Shown piece after piece: positions 46,498-54,952 of a stretch of 64,000 nucleotides of DNA. Every line of letters starts with the position of its first letter. Position 1 is the first letter of the stretch. Under the pieces are notes generated by a model, which was not told the origin of the DNA, did not search any database, and saw only the letters and a program-made list of their open reading frames with translations. This stretch comes from Blautia hansenii DSM 20583 (GTDB lineage: Bacteria > Bacillota > Clostridia > Lachnospirales > Lachnospiraceae), in contig NZ_CP022413.2 in the NCBI RefSeq assembly GCF_002222595.2, positions 1,442,001 to 1,506,000 on the forward strand, given 5' to 3'. A program made the translations under genes and the position numbers.

Positions 46498-47271
46498 ATG
46501 AAAAATGATTTATTTTCCATAGGACCTTTGACCATACACAGCTATGGCTTGATGATTGCGCTGGGGATTTTAGTCTGTGTTTTTATGGGTATGTATCGTG
46601 CAAGAAAATACGGCTATAAAGACGAAGCAGTTCTGGACATTGCTATTTTCGGTATTTTAAGCGGTTTTATCGGAGCGAAGCTCTTATATGTTCTGGTAGA
46701 ATTTGACCGTTTTCTGGAAAATCCCATGGATGTGCTGGGTTCAGAAGGATTTGTGGTTTACGGAGGTATTATTGTAGGGGCTTTGGCAGGTGTACTTTAC
46801 TGCCGTATAAAGAAACTGCCTTGCTGGGAATACTTTGATTTATTAGCCCCTTCCATTGCTGTGGCACAGGGCTTTGGACGAATTGGCTGTTTCCTTGCAG
46901 GCTGCTGTTACGGAAGACCGACAGATGCCTTTTGGGGTGTAACCTTTCCGGAAGGAAGCTTTGCACCGGCAGGCGTACCTTTAATTCCCACACAGTTGAT
47001 TTCTTCTGTTGGAGATTTTGCTATTGCAGGTATTCTGCTTCTCTACAACAAACGCAATAAAAAAGCGGGAAATGTGGGTATTCTCTATATGCTGCTCTAT
47101 GGAATTGGCAGATTTTTGGTAGAATGTTTAAGAAGCGATGACAGAGGAACTGTTGGAATGCTTTCTACCTCACAATTTATTTCTATTGGTATTGTGCTTT
47201 TGGCAATCGTGCTGTTTTTCAGACATAAGCTTTTTAAAGGTACAAAAAAAGAAGAAAGCGAAGAAGTATAA
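46498..47271 (+). CDS. lgt: Prolipoprotein diacylglyceryl transferase
   Basis: A 257-residue membrane enzyme with seven hydrophobic segments and the Lgt signature GRIGCFLAGCCYGRP near residue 128. It transfers diacylglycerol from phosphatidylglycerol to the lipobox Cys of prolipoproteins; LspA (7.8 kb) and the lipoprotein cyclophilin (57.5 kb) in this window are in the same pathway. A + strand single-gene unit with a hairpin terminator shared with the converging Cys-cluster gene. Confidence 0.96.
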   Translation: MKNDLFSIGPLTIHSYGLMIALGILVCVFMGMYRARKYGYKDEAVLDIAIFGILSGFIGAKLLYVLVEFDRFLENPMDVLGSEGFVVYGGIIVGALAGVLYCRIKKLPCWEYFDLLAPSIAVAQGFGRIGCFLAGCCYGRPTDAFWGVTFPEGSFAPAGVPLIPTQLISSVGDFAIAGILLLYNKRNKKAGNVGILYMLLYGIGRFLVECLRSDDRGTVGMLSTSQFISIGIVLLAIVLFFRHKLFKGTKKEESEEV

Positions 47272-47278
47272 AAATGAT

Positions 47279-47325
47279 AAAAAGCGGGAGGTAAATCGAA
47301 ACGTTCGGTCTGTCTCCTGCTTTTT
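47279..47325. terminator. Bidirectional terminator between lgt and the Cys-cluster gene
   Basis: AAAAAGCGGGAG (47279-47290) pairs with CTCCTGCTTTTT (47314-47325) at 11 of 12 positions, with T runs in both directions. It lies 8 bp after the lgt stop and 9 bp after the stop of the converging gene. Confidence 0.8.
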
Positions 47326-47333
47326 CTTTTCAT

Positions 47334-47993
47334 CTAAAATCTTTTTTTCATTTCTTCCAATCTAAAATAAAACTGCGTATAAAAATCCTGTTCTGTTTCG
47401 TAGGGTATCAGATAGAACAGCTGTAAAAGCTGAACGGAAAATTGTTTAGACAAGGCTTCATCTTGTGCGCCTTCTAAACGCTCCTGCATTTGCTTTAAGA
47501 AATAATGCCAGTCTTTGACAAAAGTCTCATATTTACGAATATCTCCTATTCCAAGCCATTTCTGGATTTTCACCTTTGTCTTTGGTTCTTGAGGACATTC
47601 CTTTGTCTGAAGGAAATATTGAAAATCATTGTCTTCATAAATTCTTCCAAGAGGAAACATACGGCAAAAGCCCGGGCGAAATCCGTGAATGGAACATCTT
47701 CCCTGTTCATTTAAAAAGCTGCATGCTTCTTCTGTTCCGGTCATTTTCAGATTAGGAAGAATAATTCCTTCTGCTACCTGTAACTCTACTGCATAGGATA
47801 ACAATTTTTCAAAACTCTGTTTTAAATTCTTACACAAAAGATACACATCATAAGGATCTAAAACAATGGAATGCCCCATACCCTGACAACATTTTGAACA
47901 GCCTTTACAATCATTACATCCGGCTTTTACCATATCCTTATGTCCATATCGCTTTCCATCAGAAATTTCAGATAAATCAAGCTCTCTTATCAT
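47334..47993 (-). CDS. YkgJ-family cysteine-cluster protein
   Basis: A 219-residue protein of the YkgJ/UPF0153 family. The Cys cluster CNDCKGCSKCCQGM lies at about residues 28-41, followed by CSFL and CSIHGFRPGFCRMFP, the second half of the zinc or Fe-S binding set. The function is unknown. AGAGGAGG before the ATG. It overlaps the end of helD by 17 bp. Confidence 0.9.
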   Translation of the reverse strand: MIRELDLSEISDGKRYGHKDMVKAGCNDCKGCSKCCQGMGHSIVLDPYDVYLLCKNLKQSFEKLLSYAVELQVAEGIILPNLKMTGTEEACSFLNEQGRCSIHGFRPGFCRMFPLGRIYEDNDFQYFLQTKECPQEPKTKVKIQKWLGIGDIRKYETFVKDWHYFLKQMQERLEGAQDEALSKQFSVQLLQLFYLIPYETEQDFYTQFYFRLEEMKKRF

Positions 47994-50025
47994 GGCTTTC
48001 CTCCTCTAATTGGTACATATACAGCTCGTGCAGCGCTCTGGTGGCACAGATATACCCTGCCTGTTTCAGAAGAGGCGTGTTTCTTTTTTCGGAAATTCCA
48101 AACACCTGATCAAATTCCAAACCTTTTGCCAGATAAAAAGTCGTGACGGTAAGTCCTTTTTGAAATACAGAGCTGTCTTTATCAATATAAAAAGTCTGAG
48201 GAAATTTTTCTTTTAAATACTGATAGGCAAAAACAGCCTCTTCCTCTGTGGTGGTAATCACTGCCGCAGTTTCATATTCGTTTTCCTGAAGCTTTAAATT
48301 CTTCAGGGCTTCCTCTAACATCTCTGTCAGAGTAGAAAATGTCTTTTCTTCTACCGGTTTTCCGTGGCGTTCAAACAATTCTACACCTTGTACATCGGTA
48401 ATTTCGTTGGCATAAGATGCAATTTCCACGGTATTGCGGTAGCTTTTATTCATGTAAATCACACGTATCTGTTTTCCGTAAATTTCCGGCAAAAATTCTA
48501 ATACATCCTGTACTTCTGCTTCCATGGTCTGCGCCTTGTCTCCTAAAATTGTCATGGGACAATGAAACAGTTCTTTTAAAATAATGTACTGCAAATACGA
48601 ATAATCCTGCATTTCATCAATTACCAGATGTTTTATGGTCTTTTGCTGTGTGACAGAAAACAGACGATATTTGAAGTAAAGCATAGGATATACGTCCTCA
48701 TAAGGTAGCAGTCTTTTTTCATAAGAACAATGAGGCAGAGCTTTTAATCCTGTGCGCTTTAAAAAACGGCTATATAAAACGTACAAATCTTTTGTTTCAT
48801 ACATTTTCATGAATTTCCCATAGAGCATATCCCGTTCTTCTTCCGGTAAGGTACAGTCTTTTAAGGTTTCGTATTCGTCGATAAAATATTCCAGCACTGC
48901 TTCCATTCTGGAAAGCAGAGGAATATCCTGAAACTTGAAATAAAATAAATTTAAAATTTCTTGTTCTGTTTTTTCAAAACCTTTGTATTCCACGGTGCGG
49001 AAATTCATAAGCTCATCTTCCAGCTCCAACAGAAAAGCTTCTGCTTCGTCAAGAAATTCTTTTGACTGTTTCCAGCGCATCCGTTTTATCTGTTTTTTGT
49101 CTGCAAAAGCAAGCTCTCTTTCAATCTGGTGATAGCGGTCTTCGCAGTCATAAACAAAAGATTTCAATTCTTTATAAGCATATAAATCAAAGCTCATTTC
49201 CTGAATATTTTCCTCTCCCAACTCAGGAAGAATATGAGAAATATAATCAGAAAAAACGCTGTTGGGAGACAAAACCAAAATATTGGAGGATTTTAAATGC
49301 TCCCTGTCATGATACAAAAGATAAGCAATCCGGTGAAGCGCCACAGAAGTCTTCCCGCTTCCTGCTGCTCCCTGAATAACCATAATCTTATCTTTGGTAT
49401 TTCGGATAATGGCATTTTGTTCTTTCTGAATGGTTCGTACAATATTTTTAAGCTGTACATCGCCATTGCTGCCTAATTCTGCTTTTAAAATATCATCATC
49501 AATTTTTACGTCACTTTCAAATTCATAAACCATTTTTCCACGGCGGATTTTGTACTGCCATTTGGAAGTGATTTCTCCGTGTAAAACACCTGCCGGTGCA
49601 GTATAACAGGCAGCGCCTTTATCGTAATCGTAAAATAAACCGCTTACAGGGGCTCTCCAGTCATAAATCAAAGGAACATGCCCTGTTTTTTCAGAAAAGT
49701 TTCCAATTCCGATATAAAACTGCTCCGGTTCCTCTTCCCCCTCATAACAGAAATCAACTCTCCCGAAAAAAGGAGAGTCTATCATTTTTTCCAGACGCTG
49801 GCGGTAAATAAATTGCTCTTGATTGGCATTTACCTGCTGAAAAAGTGCCTGCTGGTTATCAAAATTTTCGTATCCATACTGGTCCATCTCTGTATAATTA
49901 TCCCAGTAATAGGTGTGCATACTTTCGATTTCTTTTTGCCCTTCTAAAAGAGCATGGTTGACTTCTTGAATTTTATGTTTCAGTTTTTCGTTAATAAGCG
50001 TTAAAAATTCCGTTCCCTGACTCAT
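47977..50025 (-). CDS. helD: HelD-like UvrD/Rep-family helicase (RNA polymerase recycling)
   Basis: About 682 residues. An N-terminal coiled coil (about 1-70) precedes the superfamily 1 ATPase with Walker A GAAGSGKTSVALHR near residue 210 and LVIDEMQDYS as Walker B. This is the HelD arrangement, in which the arms enter stalled RNA polymerase and release it from DNA. I start at ATG 50025 with GGAG 7 nt upstream; the frame extends further but without a binding site. It overlaps the Cys-cluster gene. Confidence 0.9.
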   Translation of the reverse strand: MSQGTEFLTLINEKLKHKIQEVNHALLEGQKEIESMHTYYWDNYTEMDQYGYENFDNQQALFQQVNANQEQFIYRQRLEKMIDSPFFGRVDFCYEGEEEPEQFYIGIGNFSEKTGHVPLIYDWRAPVSGLFYDYDKGAACYTAPAGVLHGEITSKWQYKIRRGKMVYEFESDVKIDDDILKAELGSNGDVQLKNIVRTIQKEQNAIIRNTKDKIMVIQGAAGSGKTSVALHRIAYLLYHDREHLKSSNILVLSPNSVFSDYISHILPELGEENIQEMSFDLYAYKELKSFVYDCEDRYHQIERELAFADKKQIKRMRWKQSKEFLDEAEAFLLELEDELMNFRTVEYKGFEKTEQEILNLFYFKFQDIPLLSRMEAVLEYFIDEYETLKDCTLPEEERDMLYGKFMKMYETKDLYVLYSRFLKRTGLKALPHCSYEKRLLPYEDVYPMLYFKYRLFSVTQQKTIKHLVIDEMQDYSYLQYIILKELFHCPMTILGDKAQTMEAEVQDVLEFLPEIYGKQIRVIYMNKSYRNTVEIASYANEITDVQGVELFERHGKPVEEKTFSTLTEMLEEALKNLKLQENEYETAAVITTTEEEAVFAYQYLKEKFPQTFYIDKDSSVFQKGLTVTTFYLAKGLEFDQVFGISEKRNTPLLKQAGYICATRALHELYMYQLEEESHDKRA

Positions 50026-50108
50026 AGATGTTCTCCATAATTTTAATTCTATTAAAAATATCATTATAGCATAGGATAAAGGATACGTCATCTGTCTGTT
50101 GGGATTTT

Positions 50109-50396
50109 TTATAATTCTTTGACGTCAAAGCCCAGTTCTTTTATGACAGCTTCCATGGGAATTCCCGGTTTATCTCCATTTGCCTCTAAACGACTTGTCG
50201 CTTCTAATAATAAAGTATAGTTTTCTTCAATTTCAGTTAGTCGTGTATATTCTTCAGGTGATAAAATAACAGCAGAAGGTTGATTATTTTTTAATACAAA
50301 TAGCTCCTTTGTTTCTTTTAATCTGTTAAAAATCTTCGTTGCCTGTCCTTTATTAAATAAAGAAATTGGCACTAAGCAATCCATTACATTTGCCAT
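50109..50396 (-). CDS. Phd/YefM-family antitoxin without adjacent toxin
   Basis: A 95-residue protein. The N-terminal half has the Phd/YefM DNA-binding signature (LVPISLFNKGQATKIFNRLKET then PSAVILSPEEYTRL). No RelE, Doc or similar toxin gene lies next to it: helD follows on one side and a divergent gene on the other. Start at ATG 50396 with GGAGG 8 nt upstream. It may neutralise a toxin encoded elsewhere, or be a remnant. Confidence 0.85.
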   Translation of the reverse strand: MANVMDCLVPISLFNKGQATKIFNRLKETKELFVLKNNQPSAVILSPEEYTRLTEIEENYTLLLEATSRLEANGDKPGIPMEAVIKELGFDVKEL

Positions 50397-50563
50397 ATAT
50401 GACACCTCCCTGTTTTCTTACTTTTATTATATGTATTCTGTATTGAAATATCAACAATAAATGAAAATTTATAGATATATTTTCATTACTTTATAAACCT
50501 TACATTATAATGTGTGTTTGCAAATATTGCTTAGAGTCAATATGATTTATGTTTTTTAGTCCA

Positions 50564-50592
50564 TTGATTTACTATCACTTTAGTGATATTAT
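50564..50592 (+). promoter_or_regulatory. Promoter and palindromic operator of the DUF3990-XRE operon
   Basis: TTGATT (50564-50569) and TATTAT (50587-50592) are separated by 17 bp. The palindrome TATCACT-TT-AGTGATA (50573-50588) fills the spacer and touches the -10. That is the layout expected for repression by the XRE protein encoded second in the operon. The transcript start would be about 18 nt before the ATG at 50617, leaving just room for GGAGG. Confidence 0.6.
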
Positions 50593-50616
50593 AAAACATA
50601 AATGGAGGTAATGAGA

Positions 50617-51309
50617 ATGGAGAAAAAAATTACAATATATCATGGTTCAGAAAAAATCATAGAGAATCCGATTTTTGGCGGAGGGAAAAGAAATAATGAT
50701 TTCGGGTTTGGGTTTTATTGTACAGAAAGCGAAGAACTCGCAAAAGAATGGGCGGTATCTTCATTGCGTGATGGATTTTCTAATCGTTATACATTGAATA
50801 CAGAATATTTGAATATTTTAAATTTGAACAGCCCTGCTTATACTATTCTTAATTGGATTGCCATATTGGTAGAACATCGTTTATTTTCCATAAAAAATCC
50901 AGTGGCCGGACGAGCAAAGCGATATTTGATAGAGAATTTCAGTGTCAACATAAATGCCTTTGATTTAATCATTGGTTACCGTGCAGATGACTCCTATTTT
51001 GATTATGCAGAGTCTTTTCTCAATAACGGGATTACTGTTGAACAACTGGCACAAGCTATGCGATTGGGAAAATTAGGTGAACAAATTGTTATCAAATCGC
51101 CGTTTGCTTTTTCAAATTTAAAATATGAAGGATTTACAGTCGCAGAGAAAGAACAATATTATGTTTCCCGTAAATCCAGAAATGATGAAGCTAACCGACT
51201 TTATTTTGAAATGCTTGAACAAGAAAGTGACGGATTATATATGCAGGATATTATTAGAGGAGGTATTAAAAATGATGATTTACGCATACCAAGAAATGTA
51301 TTTAAGTAA
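50617..51309 (+). CDS. DUF3990 protein, ADP-ribosyltransferase-like candidate toxin
   Basis: A 230-residue protein of the DUF3990 family, which I place in the ADP-ribosyltransferase fold. Candidate H-Y-E residues are H9 in YHGS, Y34 in DFGFGFYCTE and E155 in LGEQIV; FDLIIGYRADDSYF (115-128) is the family's most conserved block. No enzymatic activity is proven for it. GGAGG lies 8 nt before the chosen ATG (two earlier ATGs overlap that site). It overlaps the XRE gene by 38 bp, an arrangement like toxin-antitoxin pairs such as Res-Xre. Confidence 0.7.
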   Translation: MEKKITIYHGSEKIIENPIFGGGKRNNDFGFGFYCTESEELAKEWAVSSLRDGFSNRYTLNTEYLNILNLNSPAYTILNWIAILVEHRLFSIKNPVAGRAKRYLIENFSVNINAFDLIIGYRADDSYFDYAESFLNNGITVEQLAQAMRLGKLGEQIVIKSPFAFSNLKYEGFTVAEKEQYYVSRKSRNDEANRLYFEMLEQESDGLYMQDIIRGGIKNDDLRIPRNVFK

Positions 51310-51913
51310 AGCACAGGCTATGTTAGGAGATGCCTTTGATTATGCAGTGAATGTCTGCAATATTTCCGGCAATGATTTTACAAAGCTGTTTCTTGCAAGT
51401 TCAGCAAGCGAGCGCATGGAAAACGGTGAGATTTCTTATATTACAGGAAAAAGCGGGGGTGAAATGGTTACAGAAATTGTAGCGGAAACAAAGGGAAAAA
51501 ATCTTCAAATAGAGCCATGTGTTCATTTTGAACGAACCAAAGAATATTGGATTGGATGGGCAATCGCTTATTATCAGTGGTATTCCGATAGAAAATACAG
51601 TGAAATATTGAAAGCTGTATCTTATGAGAACTTAGAGAAAATGTATTATACTCTCCACGAAGCGGACATTACCAAATTTGTTGATATTATGGACTCTCGA
51701 ATGACAGAATTTTTTTCGGAAACAAATTTAAAGCGTATTCGTATGACTTATGGTTTCACACAAAAGGAATTAGCAGATAATTCCGGAGTTAGTCTGCGTT
51801 CTATTCAAATGTACGAACAACGACACAAAAATATTAACAAAGCAAGTGCAGAAACTTTATATCGGCTTTCAAAAATATTGGGCTGTACCATAGAAGATTT
51901 AATGGAAAAATGA
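51272..51913 (+). CDS. XRE-family regulator with novel N-terminal domain, candidate antitoxin
   Basis: A 213-residue protein. Residues about 152-213 form an XRE helix-turn-helix (LKRIRMTYGFTQKELADNSG then SLRSIQMYEQ). Residues 1-140 are a separate domain with YLSKAQAMLGDAFDYAV and ITGKSGGEMVTEIV that I do not recognise. The ATG at 51272 has GAGGAGG upstream, inside the end of the DUF3990 gene. Likely role: bind the DUF3990 protein and repress the operon through the palindrome at 50573-50588. Confidence 0.7.
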   Translation: MMIYAYQEMYLSKAQAMLGDAFDYAVNVCNISGNDFTKLFLASSASERMENGEISYITGKSGGEMVTEIVAETKGKNLQIEPCVHFERTKEYWIGWAIAYYQWYSDRKYSEILKAVSYENLEKMYYTLHEADITKFVDIMDSRMTEFFSETNLKRIRMTYGFTQKELADNSGVSLRSIQMYEQRHKNINKASAETLYRLSKILGCTIEDLMEK

Positions 51914-51942
51914 TACTTATTACGCTGTATTTCTAAAAATAC

Positions 51943-51973
51943 TTGACTGTAAACCTTGTTTATACTATATGAT
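51943..51973 (+). promoter_or_regulatory. MerR-type promoter with 19-bp spacer and dyad
   Basis: TTGACT (51943-51948) and TATGAT (51968-51973) are 19 bp apart, and the dyad GTAAAC-CTT-GTTTAT sits in the spacer. A long spacer with a central dyad is the hallmark of promoters activated by MerR-family proteins. No merR gene is in the window. Confidence 0.5.
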
Positions 51974-51987
51974 AAGGACAGAAATCA

Positions 51988-52599
51988 TTAAAAGAGATTA
52001 TTCAGAAACGAAAAGAAGCCTTGGATACAGATATCATTGATGTCGAGAATGCCAAAAATATTTGTAAACAATTATTAAGAGAGAAAGAGCTTTCCTATGA
52101 AAGTCTGGATATAACAGCATATACTCCTGAAAAATTAGAATATTGGGAGCAAAATAAACAGTTCTTGAAGGTAGATACCGTGAGCTTTTTCTATCTGTGG
52201 GGCGGCTTTTTAATTTGGCTTCTTATTACAGGCATTTCCCTTTTTACCGCACTTTTGGCGTATCCGAATTTACCGGATTATATTCCTATACAATGGAGCA
52301 AAACGCAGGTAAGCAGTCAGGCAGGAAAAGCCTTTATCTTTTTCTATCCACTGGTTTGCATTATTGCCCGTTTTGGTCTTCGATTTTGTTTAAGATGGAA
52401 AATAGCGTTTAATAACCAACATATAAATGAAACTGTTTCCGATTATTTAAGCAATTCATTTTGCTTTGTTATGTTGTCAGCGGAAATTTTTACCATTTTA
52501 TTTATACACGGTTACGTTCAGAATATAGTCGTGCTTTTTGTATTTGACGGAATTGTATTGTTGGGTATTCTAATAAAAGCACTAATAAAACTGTCTTAA
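51988..52599 (+). pseudogene. DUF1648-like membrane protein gene, probably missing its start
   Basis: The open frame covers about 203 residues from 51988 but contains no ATG or GTG near its 5' end. The first conventional start, TTG at 52021, has no binding site, and the codons before it still look coding (Lys/Glu/Ile-rich). The protein has a soluble helical start (about 60 residues) and four hydrophobic helices, with LPDYIPIQWS as in DUF1648. The MerR-type promoter ends only 14 bp upstream, leaving no room for a leader and binding site. I infer a deletion that removed the original start; a functional gene starting at TTG is the alternative. Confidence 0.5.
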
Positions 52600-52603
52600 A
52601 TAC

Positions 52604-52675
52604 AGCAGGAGGCTACCACATACAGTGGGAATACAGAATATTCTCGATATACACTTAAAATAACAGTCTCCTGCT
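52604..52675. terminator. Hairpin between the DUF1648-like gene and the radical SAM remnant
   Basis: AGCAGGAGGCT (52604-52614) pairs with AGTCTCCTGCT (52665-52675) at most positions, with a long loop of about 50 nt. It follows the + strand stop at 52599 and precedes the end of the - strand pseudogene, so it could serve both. Confidence 0.45.
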
Positions 52676-52707
52676 ATATAATTATCTTTTGACATTATTC
52701 AAAATCT

Positions 52708-53532
52708 TTATCCCAAGGATTTTAGATTGTGTCGATACTCTAACATTTCTTCTTCACTTACTGTATCAAGGATGTACTGTAATTCAGATAATATATTTTC
52801 CTTATCTCTCGGTAAGTATGCTGTGACTGGATAAAAATTTGATACAGTATTTGCAAATAAATGGGTACGAATATGAAGATTTTTAATGAACACTTTTAAT
52901 TCTTCTAACCGCTCCTTTTCGCCGGCAGGAATAAATGTTCCTGCTCTTGCCATATCATATAATTCTGTACCTTCAAAAAGTGTAAGAGAGTCAACATGGA
53001 CAAATCGGGGATTTACCTTACTGAACACTTTTGCTGAATTGACAGCGTTTTTATATCCTTTATCTTTTCCGGCAAGTCCGGTCATATATACGAAATAATA
53101 TTCGATACCGGCTTCATCCAGCTTTCTGCACTGCTCAATAATATCCTTTGCTGTATATCCTTTATTTGCCAAAGCAAGTGTGCTGTCATCACCGCTTTCT
53201 ACACCGATACTTAAACCGTTTATCCCTAAAGAATGTAATATTTTAAATTGTTTTACTTTCTAGTCATAAACAGCCAAAGCTCTGGCTTTCAGATTTTCAA
53301 AACTCATAGCAAATGGGTTAGCTCCCGTCCAATAAATTCTTCTCGCATACGGTTGGTAAGAGGCAAGTTCTGCCAAGTCTTTTCTCCATTCGTCTAATGG
53401 TGTCATGCTGAAACATTCATCTTTATACAAATTGCAAAAGCGACATTTATTGTGCGTACAGCCTGTTGTTGCTTGTATAATAAATGAACTTGCTTCGTAT
53501 GGTGGTCGCCATGTTCTGCCGGTAAAATTCAT
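52708..53532 (-). pseudogene. Decayed radical SAM protein gene
   Basis: The frame is continuous except for one TAG (53260-53262) and reads as a radical SAM protein like its neighbour. It starts with NFTGRTWRPPYEASS and the cluster motif CTHNKCRFC, and ends with the same C-terminal half (GVESGDD, KGYTAKDIIEQCRKLD, YLPRDKENILSELQ). Compared with the intact paralogue at 53558-54457, about 25 codons are missing just where the stop lies. A good start and binding site remain. Both defects make loss of function likely. Confidence 0.75.
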
Positions 53533-53557
53533 GTAATCACTTCCTTAAAATATAAAC

Positions 53558-54457
53558 TTATAAGTGTCGAAGATTTTTTCTATACTCTCTTAGTTGCTTT
53601 TCATCCACGCTTTGGATTATTTTATCCAGTACAGATAAAATCTTTTCCTTATCTCGTGGCAAAGTTGCTTGAATTGGAATTGCATTAGAAGCCCCGCCTG
53701 CTGCAAACCAAACAGGAATATCCAAATAACGAACTAATGTTCTTAATTCCTTATATTTTTCAATTTCCGTTTCTTCCTGCCAGTTACCTTTTTGAATTTC
53801 CTGATATAATTCCGAATTAGGATAAATCGTAAGCATATTCGCCCCAATAATTTGTGGGTGTAACTGATTGCAAATATCAGCGGTATCTTTTGCACCTTGT
53901 TCGCCTTTCCCTATGCCCGATATTCCGGTCAAATAAAAGAAATTATAGGTAATGCCAACATTATCTAATCGTTTGCATTGCGTAATAATATCCTTTGCTT
54001 CATAGCCTTTATTCATAAATTTTAAGGCATCATCATCTCCTGTCTCAATTCCGATTGTAAGACCGTCATATCCAGCCTTACTCAGTTTAAGTAATTCTTC
54101 ATCCGTTTTTAGTGCAATATCTGTAATTCTGGAAAAACAGCCAATATTTTTATTCGTTGGAAAATATTTTTGTATGAGAGAAGCAATTTGTAATAAACGT
54201 GTTGCTTTCAATACAAATGGGTTTGCACCAACTAAAAATGTTCTTGTTACTTTGTTATCATTCCATAATCTAAACTGTCCTTTTACTTCTTGTAAATCTG
54301 CTTCAATATCTTCCATTGGCGACATTTTAAATTGAAAAGGTATATCATCATATAAGGTGCAAAATTTGCATTTATGATGCGTACAACCTGCCGTAACCTC
54401 TAAAAGCAATGATGACGCTTCATACGGTGGTCGCCATACTGTTCCTGTATAGTGCAT
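53558..54457 (-). CDS. Radical SAM protein (COG1032-like)
   Basis: A 299-residue radical SAM enzyme. The cluster cysteines are in CTHHKCKFC at about 25-33 (spacing CX4CX2C, the form used by this family in place of CX3CX2C). GIETGDD near residue 140 is the SAM-binding GGE-like region. The substrate is unknown. It is the intact member of a tandem pair with the pseudogene just downstream and is divergent from an HxlR-type regulator, which probably controls it. Confidence 0.85.
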   Translation of the reverse strand: MHYTGTVWRPPYEASSLLLEVTAGCTHHKCKFCTLYDDIPFQFKMSPMEDIEADLQEVKGQFRLWNDNKVTRTFLVGANPFVLKATRLLQIASLIQKYFPTNKNIGCFSRITDIALKTDEELLKLSKAGYDGLTIGIETGDDDALKFMNKGYEAKDIITQCKRLDNVGITYNFFYLTGISGIGKGEQGAKDTADICNQLHPQIIGANMLTIYPNSELYQEIQKGNWQEETEIEKYKELRTLVRYLDIPVWFAAGGASNAIPIQATLPRDKEKILSVLDKIIQSVDEKQLREYRKNLRHL

Positions 54458-54500
54458 ATTGTGTTACTCCTTTCGTAAATCATATACTCATTATATCGCT

Positions 54501-54557
54501 GTACATTATTTTTCATAGTACGGAACTTATTTGTAGCACTATACTAAAATAGCGTAC
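54501..54557. promoter_or_regulatory. Two candidate HxlR/YodB-type operators in the divergent gap
   Basis: Box 1 at 54500-54520 reads GTACTATGAAAAATAATGTAC on the - strand with GTAC ends in inverted orientation. Box 2 at 54533-54557 has GTA-CTAT...ATAG-TAC arms. Both resemble the TACTAT/ATAGTA-type sites of HxlR-family regulators such as YodB. Box 1 lies near the likely -35 of the radical SAM gene (its -10 TATAAT is at 54490-54495 on the - strand) and box 2 touches the regulator's own -35. Confidence 0.45.
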
Positions 54558-54558
54558 C

Positions 54559-54587
54559 TTGATTTTGATATGTATCTACAATATAAT
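54559..54587 (+). promoter_or_regulatory. Promoter of the HxlR-type regulator
   Basis: TTGATT (54559-54564) and TATAAT (54582-54587) with a 17-bp spacer, 17 bp before the ATG region with AAAAGGAG. Confidence 0.7.
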
Positions 54588-54603
54588 ACAGAAAAGGAGT
54601 GAA

Positions 54604-54948
54604 ATGATTATGAAAAAAACAGAGCAGTCTATACAAAGATGTGTGACAATATCAACCGTTCAAAAAATATTAGGCGGCAAATGGAAAATCGAAATACTTT
54701 ATTATATTGGGAAACAAGATATTCGCAGATTTGGCGAGCTTCGCCGACATATAGGGGAAATCACAGAGTCTTCTTTAACAAAACAACTTCGGGAATTGGA
54801 GTCAGACGGTTTTATACACCGCCATGATTTCAAGGAAGTTCCGCCAAAAGTAGAATATACACTTACAGAATTGGGTGAAAGTTTTATGCGTGTATTAGAT
54901 GTTATAAAAGATTGGGGAGACTTAAATTTAAATAAAGGTAAGACATGA
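54604..54948 (+). CDS. HxlR-family winged-helix regulator
   Basis: A 114-residue protein of the HxlR family: one Cys near the N-terminus (RCVTIST), the GGKWKIEILYYIG helix, RFGELRRHI, then the recognition helix SSLTKQLRELESDGFI and the wing HRHDFKEVPPKVEYTLTELG. Many members sense thiol stress through that Cys. I start at ATG 54604 with GGAG upstream; the ATG two codons later is possible. Its stop is 4 bp from the stop of the converging SdpI-like gene. Confidence 0.92.
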   Translation: MIMKKTEQSIQRCVTISTVQKILGGKWKIEILYYIGKQDIRRFGELRRHIGEITESSLTKQLRELESDGFIHRHDFKEVPPKVEYTLTELGESFMRVLDVIKDWGDLNLNKGKT

Positions 54949-54952
54949 TAGT

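Noticed and set aside
53257..53265. TAG inside the radical SAM gene as a read-through or pyrrolysine codon
   Set aside because: About 25 codons are also missing at the same place compared with the paralogue, so simple read-through would not restore the protein; no pyrrolysine genes are visible.
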